Both the position numbers and the translations under genes were made by a program. Shown one piece after another: positions 44,101 through 56,100 of a DNA stretch of 64,000 bases (position 1 is its first letter; each line of letters starts with the position of its first letter). Under the pieces are notes generated by a model that saw only the letters and a program-made list of their open reading frames with translations, did no database searches and was not told the origin of the DNA. Origin of the DNA: Gymnorhina tibicen. Taxonomy: Eukaryota > Chordata > Aves > Passeriformes > Artamidae. The stretch is from the NCBI GenBank assembly GCA_013399875.1, contig VXAZ01000606.1, positions 1-64,000 on the forward strand, written 5' to 3'.

Positions 44101-47100
44101 GAAAAAGAAAAAGAAAAAGAAAAAGAAAAAGAAAAAGCAGGATTTATAGACCTCTAACCTTTCTCTCAACACACTATAGCATTATTAGGATGATAAACAG
44201 CTCTGTCCAATTTTCTGGACTAAAACACATCAACTCCTTTTTTAACTGTCGGTAAAAACAGTGTCATGTCTAAATTCTCCCATCCCCAGATACCCAAGTG
44301 CTAGGAAAGATAATTACCTTGTCATCTCTGTCATCCTCTTCTTCCTCGTCCTCTAGCATGTCCTCCACTACCTGCAGACAGAAACAGTAGTAGTTGTCAT
44401 CATTTAAAAAGAAAGAGTTTTGTTCTGTCAATTCTAAGCCTTTTGTAGATGAAAACTTTATTAACATTTGAAATAAATGCACAGAGGGAAAATGTACAAC
44501 TAGGAAAAAACACTTGATCTAGAGATTCAAATTTAGGAAAGTGTTATAGCTTTAATTGACCTACATTGGGGAATTATATACTGAAAATCCTTTGCAAAAT
44601 GCTTGCTTGACAATTTAAGTATTTAAAGGTAGTTCAAAATTCAGTATACGCCTGCTTTAACTAAAGGTATCCTTTGTCAGCTCCGCTGGTGCCTATGCAG
44701 CACACAAACATGCTCACTTCAAATTTACGGTTGCCTGCATAAAAGGGCAACACTTTTAATAGAATTTACAGTTATCACCAAGAGGATACTTGAAGAATAC
44801 AAAGCCGGTAATAAATTCATAGTAGCTCATCTCCCTATCATGTTCAACAATGATATATACCCTATGCTCTATCAACATTAGCACTCTGTTTCTTAATAAT
44901 AATTTTATACAATCTGTGCATCTAACTTTGTGCACATAAATTGCTAGCTGTACCTGTCATGTCTGCATCTATGTATTTTTCCATATATAGTTTTTCAGTC
45001 CACCACCATGAAATATAAACATAAATTAAATTATTTCTCCAAATATTAATAATTATTATTATATCATCAGCATGAACTAAATCACTTAGTTTAGTTTACA
45101 GAGAGATCAAATGTTTTTCCAAAGATAAGCCATGGCAGATTCAGACTTAAAAATCCTTCTTTCATGACACCATGATCAATGACCCTAACAGGAAAATTCT
45201 CTGTTGATGGAATGAAAGAAAGTTGTACCTCCTTATAACCAGGAAATAATGTGCTTCTTTATATATTTATGTATATGTATACAAGTACTTATTAGGATAT
45301 AAGAAAATCCATAATGAAGGTCAGCAAAGATCCAAGTAGCCCAGTGTTCTAGTATTGCTGCAAAAATTTCATACTATGTATTATAAAATATTCATAAAGA
45401 GGAAAAGTGGAGGCAAAACTCAGTGATATGAAACAATTTATGTCATTTAAGACAACACACAAAAAGTACAACTTCATAGCCACCCCTCCCAGACAATGCT
45501 GCAAGGGTATTCCCACATCCATGTACAAGAACTTAAGGGACTTCATCCAAGAGCCAAATTCAAGTAAGGGAAGAACCGAAAAATGAAAGTGTATCAGTTT
45601 CCTTTCTCTGAGTTAGCTCTACCATCAAGAAGGTCCCAATTAGCCCTGTTACCATGGGCCCATGCAGAGCATAAACAACATATGGTTTGATGTAACAGGC
45701 CCATCTAGTAGAGCACTGTGTATGCATGCAAGTCACCCGCACAGTTCAAAACATTTGCAGTTTCAGCTGTTCCTCCTTGTTTCAACCCTGTCCCAGAACC
45801 CCTCTAACAACAGTTCTTTGGAGGGGAAGGAACCTCCAGTTCTGTCTACTGGCTGCTCTGTCCTGGAGCTTTGAATGAAGTAAAACTAGAAATACAGAGA
45901 AACCATAAAGAGCGAGCATGTCCAACAGCATGAGAAGGAAGCATGACCAGAGAAATTAAGGAATTATTCTTGAATTCCTCCCTGCCCAGAGTAACAATTT
46001 TAGCAGGAGGAGCCTGACTGACCAAATCTTCTGCAGCCTCTGACCTGGTACCAGCCAAGCAGGTGTACTTCTGAGTCACCTCACGCAGAAGAAGGAATCC
46101 AGGCTGTGCTCTAGCTACTGTCCATGAAGAAGTCTCCCTCACCAGTCTGTTCTCTGCCGGCCTTTTAGGCCAGCTCTGCTCCATCTCTCAAAGAAAGGGG
46201 ATCAGAGACGGTTACCAGAGAGTTTTGATCACAGGGAAATGTTGAGAGCATGTTGCTGAAATGAATGTAGCTCCTGCTTAGCTCAGCTTTTACATCCCAT
46301 TTAGAGGTGTTGGAGAGGTCCAGCCTTCACTGACCACTCTGAAAGAAAGGCATTTTATGTTTTCCCAGCACCTGCATCACCACTCCTTCCTCCTGGTTCC
46401 TCTCCTGGTTGCTCACTGCTGTATTCCCTGGGCTGTTCAAAGTCTTTGGGGAGCTGAACTGTAAACTACATCACTGGAGTAACAGAGTTCTTCAGAAGAA
46501 CATATCCTCAGATCTTTAATGCAGTTAATGCACTGGTTCCAGTGACCCAGTTTACTCAGCAGCTTCACTAGATCTACCAAGAAAATGGTAAACTGAGAAA
46601 AGATGAGGGAAACAAACTGTTAAGGGCTGCAGGAAGATGGAAACTCTCTTAGATCAGTTTTTCCACATGCAAAACATCCACTTAACTACACACTAGTTGA
46701 CTAAAGCTGTAGATATAAAACAGATCTGTTGACTCACTGTCCTGGGTTACAATGTATTCTATTACCATGAGCTGTTGAGACCAGGTGTAGTGATGTTCCT
46801 TGCCTCCTCCCTCTGGGCTATCTCCTGTTAACGGGCCCAACAATGCCTTGCCTCATGACTCATAGATAACTCCCTCTGGACTATCTCCTGTTAATGGCCC
46901 ATCAGTGCCTTGCCCTATGACTCACCATCCCATTGTGAGATGCTCTGCCCAGGGGAAAGGAGCCAAGCATTCCCACCTGGAAAAAATCTGGGGTCTGGAA
47001 CAGGACAGGCAGCCTTACCTGCTGGGATCCCAGAGGACAAGAGCGACATAACCACCACTGGACTTTCCAAAGAGGACCAGACCTTTTCTACAAGATCACT

Positions 47101-50100
47101 GCTTCAACAGAACCACTTCAAAGAGAACTGCAGCTACCACCGAATCGGACTGCTACCAACACCCTGCCCGGCAGGGTACCAGGTTGTACCCCTGACTCTG
47201 TCAGGTTAAACCAGTGTCTCTGTACTATTGCTTTCATATATATATATATTAGAAAAAAACTGTTATTCCTATTCCTCATATCTTTGCCTGAAAGCCTCTT
47301 GATTTCAAATTTGTAATAATTCAGAGGGAAGGGGATTGCATTTTCCATTCCAAGGGAGGCTCCTGCCTTCCTTAGCAGACACCTGTCTTTCAAACCAAGA
47401 CACTCACACACTGCCTAATGCCCAGAGCTCACTAAGTCAGTAGGTCTCTTATTTTTCAACATTAATATTCTCCAGACACTTAAAGATCTCTTTTATGTAC
47501 ACCCAGAAATTCATTGCCTTGAGAAGGTTGAATAGCAGGATGTCTATCTCACATTAGCACTCAAGTTAGCATGGAGACAATCAGTTGAACTGGAAATCTC
47601 TAAAATTATTGTAAATTATGGCACCCCACAGAAATCACTTGCATGACAATACCTATTCTAAATTAACCAGATAATAACACTTCAGACTCAGGTGTGTTTT
47701 TTTCTTCCACATCTCATGATCTCAAACTACTTTACAAGCTTCTATAGAAAGGTAAAATGTTAACTTCTTCAAAGGGCATAAAAAGTCCTTTGAAATTACT
47801 TGAAGTATCAGACTAAGCCCAGATTTCCATTCCTCCGTTCCCTTTTTTAATTCAAAAGCCACTACCAGTCTATGTTCTTTTTCTAGTTTAGCCATGCCGT
47901 CAATTACATTGAAATTTGGAGTACTGAATTGTTTGGGAAGAAAAATATAATTCATTTTTTGTAGCAAAATAAAATGTAATGAGGTGTGCCAATGCCTAAG
48001 ATGCGTAAATAATTCTTTAAAATATACAAAACATAGCCCATGCTTTCACTTGTCCTGAAATTCAAAAGAAAGGGTGAAAAGAAAAAAACTCAACACACAC
48101 AAACATTCAGACAACATGGACATGATAATAGAATTCATTAAAGCACCAAAACAAGTGTTTTCAGAACTTTGCCACAAATTAAAACAAGGTAAGTAGATTC
48201 TTCATAGTCATATGATATATGAATTATTGGCACACTGAAGCCTTGCAAAAGCTGTATACTGAAGTGCAGTCTACTGCATAACAAAGCAAGGCTGTTCAAG
48301 AGAGGTACGGTAGATCTGAACACAGATTTCAGTTTAACATTTGATTAAGAATACAGTAGAAAACCCCCCCACAACGGATTTTTTAATCCTTTGATTCTGC
48401 CTCATTTCTATTCAAATAAAATGCCCATCTTCCACTCTGTTTTGAAGGAATACAATACTCCTCTGGATCCTTATGTCAAGCATTATACCTGGAGAAGGTA
48501 AAAGGGAGGGAGGAAGGTGATGGCGAAGGAGGGAGAGGAGAGAGAAGGTGGGCAATAAAAGCAAATAAAGATAAAATGAAATGTTATATTTATTTTAATA
48601 GAAGTTCTATGGCAAAAATCTTACATTGTCCTTAGAATATTCACTCTAAATGATGCCTTTTGATACCTTGTTTGAAATCAAGTAATACTAATCAAACAAC
48701 AGAAGGGAACTAGGGAAATCAGAAAGATCTAATGCAAGCAGTTAAAAGTGACATGACCTTCTGTAATATCACTTGTCACAGACGTATACGATGCATATTG
48801 GTAGAAGGTCTTGAAAGAAACTAGACATAACAGACTGGAGGACCATTATAGTATCTGTCACAGCAGATACTATACAACAGGTCACCAGAAGGAAGCACAG
48901 CCTTCACATTTGCACACCAAAGAAAACAGCATCAGTGGGCTAGAATGCACTCTTCTGAGGAAACTGACATTAAATACAAATTGCATTTATTCTGAAGATC
49001 TACTGACTAACAAAGAGGATAGAATTTCTGAGAAAATAATTCATTTTGACTTCTAACCTCAACACCTGCAAAGCAGAGTTGGATTCTACTTATTTACAGG
49101 CATGTTAAATCAAAGCCCTACAGCTGTAGAGAACTTAGAAATGCCTCCTTAACCTAAAGAATCAGTGGAAAAGTGACGCACTGAAACTTAACACCACTTT
49201 TAATGAGAAGTCCTTCTTTCTTAGCATTAGCCTGCCATTTCTCATACAGTGTGCAAACCATCATTAATTGTCTCTGTTCTACATTTTTCAGCTGATCCAA
49301 AAGAAACACCTGCACAGAAGATACTCTCATGTCTTTACATGTTCATAATACCCGGTATTTGCTCTGCACTGAGATGTAAAATAAAGAAAAGGAAAGGAAA
49401 AAAAAAAAGGGCACTAATTCTGCAGATAGCCGTGATGACTGTTAACTTAATACTTTAACATGAAGCAATACCCCTCATTAGAACTTCTCTAGATCTGCTT
49501 AGATCTTACGTGGTGTAGTCCTTCAAATCTAGGTAGTTGCCAATAAAACCAAAACACTTTCCATGCCACACACATTATGATCTCAAAATATCTACAGACA
49601 TTTGTATTTTCCTATATAAGTATTAGAATTCATAAAACAAATCAAAAGTGAGGATGAGATTTGGTTCAAAATTAAATGCATTTTAGATGTGCAAAGAATG
49701 TAGTCAGAATTATACTGTTCGGGACTGTTTGGATTTATATTCATATTGTCCTGACATAAAATGTACTGTAAGCTTGAGAGCCATGCAACTCAGTGTATGC
49801 CTGTAAGTGTAATGTAAAATTATGCAATGTGTATAGATTAAGAAGGATGCAAAAAACCACTTGGGCTTTCTCAGATCATTTCCTGGTACTTAATTTGAAG
49901 GAAAGATATCCATTGTCCACAAGCCCACTACAGCAGCAGTTATGTGCTCATTTTCACAACACAACGTCTGTTTCTTTTATGGAATTGCCAAGCAGAAACT
50001 TCACAGGAGACACATCTTAATTAAAAGGTCCACCTTTTTTATACCCCATTTGTAAGGAAAATAAAAATCAAATTAACAGATTCTGATTTAGGAGTATGGT

Positions 50101-53100
50101 ATATCTAGGTCCAACCAGATTTATACCATTAATGTTTTGATCTTGGGGTATTCATATGTAGTAATCATCAGAATAACTGAACTACTAGATATGATAATTA
50201 GTGTGATAAGCTTCCCAGTAACATTGACTATCTTGCAGTACAGAAGATAGGAGAATAAAAAGAAAAGCATTAGTATGTTACTGCTAAAATACTTTCTGAT
50301 TTTTACATAGGCACTCAAATTATGTCTTCTAACAGAATGCATTTTGTTAGCTTATTCTGGGAAGTGCTCATAATGTAATTTATTCTGATTNNNNNNNNNN
50401 NNNNNNNNNNNNNNNNNNNNNNNNNNNNNNNNNATAATGTAATTTATTCTGATTCTTAATAGGAAATGAAACTAATATGGCTATCAGAGGCCTTTTGATG
50501 CATGCTGCTGATTACACAGAGTTCTGTAATGTCAACAGCAGAATTTTATTTACAATATAATACATTTCTTGGAAACATGTATCAGCAGTAAATACAGTTG
50601 ATTATACAAGAACATGTAACGTTTTTGCTGTTGTCAGCTTTATATGCCCTCAATATTCAATTGCCAATGTAGTTAAGAGCAGGTAATTTTTAACATTATG
50701 ATGGTACAAGTACCATACCATTTCTCTCATTTTCTTTCAATATTTGGTTCTCATTTTTTTAAGCTTTCTCTTGTATTTACACAATGCACTGTGAACTGAA
50801 TATTAGGTGTTTATTTGAAGTATGTCTCCATCTAAAGGCTTCAGTATGTACTGTTCACTTGAAATATCAGATCTCTCAGAATGTTTCATTTTTAGTTCAG
50901 CAGAATAAAAATAACTGCATTCTTTGCTTGGCTAAGTATCAGTGAAAGATTACCATGCAGGACTATTAAAAATAAAGCCTTTGTAAAATATTGTGAACTA
51001 GAATTCTTAGGCAAATCCTTATGATAAATTATCTTATAAAGAACACAATGGCTCATTATAGGTTTTTATTGTTATTATTACTTCTTTTCAAATGTATAGT
51101 TTCCATATTCTAGTAGGACCAGATACGCTTCTGTTATAAAATAGCATTTATCCAAGTTATTTCAAGCTTATGGGTGTGATCCAGTCTATTACACTCAGAT
51201 TTGAAGCTGACCAGCTTTTTAGTCAAAAAATTTCAGTTACATATTTTAGGTGAAAATGTATGTAATACACATATTGTTGTAATTTCAGTTAGGTATTTTT
51301 TCCCTGGTGTTTGTACATTTCTGTAAATACAGTAAAATCCCAAAGTTCTAAAAGTCTTGGCTTCATTAAAATGTGCTAAAGTGATAGAAAGCCAAACAAA
51401 AATGAATAAAAATCTCACATTACTATGGGAATTTTTTTCTAGAAACTAAACTGTTATTAGGTTATATGGTATTGATTATTTATAATAGCCACTACAACCT
51501 GTCAAGTGAATTTGTTGCCATTTAAATCTGCAGGCAAATGCAAAAAAAAAAAAACCATAATAACAGTCTCATACAAAAAATACCTCCTCTGTGCAGTAAA
51601 CTTCAATTTTATTTTAGATGCCAGCAATATTGAAATACTGTGGAAATAAAAAGTGGCAAAATTTGAATTAAAAAACCAGTTGGTTTCTGACAGAAAAAAA
51701 AAAATGTATCCAATTTTTAAAAAAATGCTGGAGATATTTAGGGTGGGGCTTTGGTTTTGGCCTTTTCTGTTCAGGTGACCAAAACATTCCAATTCTGTAG
51801 TGCGTTTGGGTTTTGCAGCTGCTACGGGGCTAAGAACAGGCACGTAAAGTTTTACTAAGGAGTTTACTGCATACTCTGCTACCACATGCAAATCTCTGAC
51901 ACAGGGATTATGACTGCAGCATGGACAGCCTCTTTTAACTGCAGCCCAGGCAGCCACTTGCAGCATCACATTCTGTTATGCTGCAGAAGAGAAATGCTTG
52001 CTACCCAATATATATCTTTACCTAGTGTACTGTGGGACTGTTGAATTGGTGCCCAACGCATTTAAAATATTTACAGTATTGACATTTCCCTAAATAAACT
52101 TTATGTAAGATTTATGTTGATTTGTTCAATTCTCATTTAATGGCAAATTATGACAAGGATGTTTCATAAAGATAATTCTCCATTTAAATGCAGCAGGCGA
52201 CCAAACATGAAAATTATGTTTCTGATGCAATCTAGAGCAAATTTGTCCAGCTTCAGTGATTATTTGCACTAATAAAAATTCAACTTGGTCAATAAAATTT
52301 AAATGCATGATTAAGCTGACATTTTCATGTTTCTTTTCTGATATATTAAAAAAAACCCACCCTGTCCCATTGTGGAGCACTACACTGTATTTTTATTTCC
52401 TGACTGTATGGATCACATAGGAAAAAAAACCATCTGTGTGGAGACAACAACAATTCCCAGCAGACTACTTAATACTCAGGCACATGTTGCCAGTAGCCCT
52501 GGTTCTTTGACAGCACCCACCCTGCCCAGATTATGACTCATTTGCAAAAGCCCTTCTAATTTACTTTATTGATAACAAATGAAGACAAAGTTTATGATTA
52601 GTTAGGAGCTAGAAAATACAAGGTAAAATCAGTTCTGCATAATGTTGAAAATAATTTTATAAAAACAATTGTACTTCTCTTACTTTTAGAGTCATAAACC
52701 TGGCTAGTTTCACACACACATTGTTCTGTGGCTAACTCTGTGTGCTCCCACTACCCCCTGTGCTGGGGGGTTTTGTAGCTGCTGCTGTTGCACACCAGAG
52801 GCAAAACTTCTCAGGAAAGTACATTCAGAAAGAAGGCAAGATGTACTTGCTCACCTGACAATGTCCTTTTTGTATCTTGTGTAAATGACATATTCCAGAC
52901 ACTGTCTAGCTAGAATACAGGGACAATGACATTTATTTTTTCCATTAACTCATAGCAAGAATTTAGTCTGCAGTTAGAAATCTCTGCAGACTCCCTGGCA
53001 GGTAGAACTTCTGAACTTGAAGCTCAAAACCCCAAAGTATCACACTGGCAAGGGATCTGAAACACTTGGTGTTTGTCCTGTATTTGTATCCACATGAAAG

Positions 53101-56100
53101 CCTTTGAATCTAAGAACCGTCAGGACTCGGTCTTAAGACTGTAAGGTGAAGAAACAGAAAAAAATCAAATTCCTGCTTTGTTTACTTATTTGGTACCTCA
53201 GTTTTCAATTTCTAGGAAAACAGCTGGTTAAAGTCAGGCACTCTCCTGGTAGGGTTAGTTTATGCATTGAATGTACTGCAAACTGGCACTCTCAGCCCCA
53301 AACAGGAGCGACAACAAATCCACCTGACAGTGCTCTGATAGACACTGTTGCCTGGCTCCTAGAACAAAGTGACAGGATTCTAATCAGAAAAGATCTCCTA
53401 GGAGCAAGTGAGCTGGGCTTCTATGATAACTCAAGCTCATTGTGCTTACCACCTTTTCTGAGTGAAGAAAGAATTCACTGAGATGGATATAATCATTAGC
53501 ATCATTCTTCCCATTCTTACTTTTGTTTTTCTTCATTTGGCAATTCCCAGAACACACATAAGGATTTGAGTCCTCATATTATATGACTACAGAAAAGTAC
53601 CCAGAGAAATTGCTTAAAATCTCAAAATAAAAGGCTGTCTTTAACAAAATTATTTTTCCTCTATTCTCAAAATTTCATCCTAAACATGGCTAGTTCTAAC
53701 ATCTAATACAAACATACACATATACATCATCAAAGTCTGTAGGAAAAAATCTACAGTGAAATTAGAAGATGCCTTGTTGTCACTTTATATAATTCTTAGA
53801 AGATAAATTATATATATATACACTTTATTATGCAAATTCATAAAAAATTGTGTATGGCACATTAACTCCCAGCTGTTTAGCATCATTTTCTATGCAATGA
53901 CATGTGCATCTCATAACTCCAAGAGGAAACTGGCTATTTAATATATCCTTAAAAGCTCTAAGTATTAACTATCAATGCAAGATGTAAAGTGATCAAACCT
54001 CTTCTCCATGGGAGTATATACAGCAGAAGAACATTCACAGGTGCCTTCAGGGATGTGCATTATTCTTCTATTAAATGTTAAATTGCTTGGAAAAAAATCC
54101 CTAACAAATAATAGACCAAAAGGAGAGAAAGATTAGTATCTTCAGAGAGTATCAGAGTGGCAGAGGTTGGCAGGGACATCCTGTCCTCCCCACTCAAGCA
54201 GACATCATCAAGCCCAACCTCCCTACTCACACAAGGTCACCTCTGAGCACATTGCCCAGGTCCACGTCTTGAAAGGTCTTGAATATCTTTACTGATGAAT
54301 CCTTCACAACCTCTCACAGCAATCTGGCCCTGGTTGTGACCACAGCCACAGATGAATTTTCATGTGTTTTGTTTTGTGGCCATTGATACTGTCCTGTCAT
54401 GGAGCACCACTGGGAAGCGGCTGTCTCTCTCTTCTCCTGCTCCCTTCAGCCATTTATACACATCATCAAGAACACTTCCCCACGCAGAACAGGACCAGCT
54501 TGTTCAGCCTCCCCTTGTATGCCAGATGCCTTGATCCCTTCATCATCTTCCCTTGGCTGGAATGAAGAGCAACTCCCACTCCCCACCTTCCCAGCCTGTC
54601 CTGACTAAAACCCAGTATACATACACTGCATGATGGACAACAGCAACTTCACCACATTTCTGTGATCGTGAATGAATGTAGCTGCATGTGGACCTCTGAA
54701 CTCCTACTAGTTCATCTGTTGTGTACACTAATGTACTTAACGGAGAGACCTCTGACATGCTGGGTTCTCAGAGAGGGTGTGAGAGACTTTTCCAGAGGCA
54801 TTTCCTTATTTGTGTGCCTACACCTGGCCTAGAGGGCACATTTGCCCTATTGGATTTGTTTTGAGGGCTCTCCTGTCCATTCACCCTGCACCCTTTTCTT
54901 GCCAACTCAGACCACAAATTTCTTGGCAGGACAAGGGGCAATAGCTTCAAACTGACAGAAGGCAGGTTTAGATAAGATATCGGGAAGAGATTCTTCATTG
55001 TGAGGGTAGGGAGGAACTGGAACAGGTTGCCCAGAGAAGCTATAGGTGCCCCATCCCTGGCAGAATTCTAAGGGCAGGCTGGACAGGGCTTTGAGCAACC
55101 TGGTCTGGTGGAAGGTGTCCCTCTGAAGGTCCCCTCCAAATCAAACTGTTCCGTGATTCCTCACTTGAGGAATCATTTTTGTGGGTCACCATCACCTCTC
55201 TCCCCCATTTATTTTTAGTTTAATGCTCTCCTCAACAGGTTGGACAGCCTTCTGGGAAAGAAGATTTTGCCCCATGTGGTGAGGTGGATCTTTTCCTAGT
55301 AGTCCTAAATCCTCAGAAAGTAACCTCCAGTTGTAAAAACCAAGTCCCTGCTGTCAGTAAGAGCAACTGGTTGTTGTCCTTCCAGATCCACTCCTCCATA
55401 GGCAGGATGGAGGAGAAAATGACTAGCGCTCCCTGTCTGCTACCTATTTGGTAGATGCTACCTATTTGGTCATGGAAGATGAAGATGCTACCTATTTGGT
55501 AGTGGAAGATGTCTGCTACCTATTTGGTCATGGAAGAACAAGAACTTGCAGTGTCACCAGAGGAGATCCAATGTGCCTGTTACAGTAGTTAAGCATTACA
55601 GACCAACAGCTGAGAGACTGTCACAGTTTGTCCTAATTGTGGTACCCAGGCTTATGTACACAGGGTGAAAATAAAGATTCATAGCTATGCAAACTGTTCT
55701 TAATTCTCCATATGACGCACTCCAACCACATAATCAACTGTTTCATCCCAAGGAAACGGACAAGAGTAGCTGGACAGTGGAAACATTTTAAGTTACTTTG
55801 AGAAATCATTTGACCATTCCTGAAGTTAGTCAACTCAAGCAGATAGTCAGAACATGCAGAACACAGCCTGAAGTAGAAATGTACAAGTAACAAAAAAACC
55901 AAAACCAAAACCAACAAAATTTTTCCCCATTAACTCCATGCAGTTAATAATTACTGTGACTTTTACTTAGACATAGAAAGAGACCCCAGACCCCAGACAG
56001 GAGCACTGCTGTTTTCTCCAGGCTAGAAGGGTGAGGAATTCTTTTTTTGTATATTTGAAATCATCAAAGTAGCTTCTTAAAAATACTGAAAATAAGCTTT

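Larger units (their letters stand above)
15793..44317 (-). other. MCTP1 28.5-kb intron
   Basis: Largest intron seen. It holds five LTRs and one candidate (17518-18011, 18451-19076, 20180-20850, 22232-22981, 36257-37297, 38069-39119), two CR1 tails (22986-23062, 30047-30105), an A/C-rich tract (26258-26440), a short CA run at 39146-39162 and the purine tract at 43947-44137. The long stretches 23.1-26.2, 26.5-30.0, 31.4-36.2 and 39.2-43.9 kb show no recognisable gene, RNA or repeat family by eye. Confidence 0.85.

Noticed and set aside
43830..44255. 141-codon plus ORF rich in Lys and Arg
   Set aside because: It is a translation of the GAAAAA microsatellite. The opposite strand gives a poly-Phe ORF for the same reason.
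51502..51969. 155-codon minus ORF in the sense direction of MCTP1
   Set aside because: No recognised domain, AT-rich and Phe-rich at one end, no clear splice sites placing it in the MCTP1 frame. Probably chance.
55439..55528. Repeat-spacer pattern at 55.4 kb as a CRISPR-like array
   Set aside because: The spacers are themselves repeated and of unequal length; it is a minisatellite.
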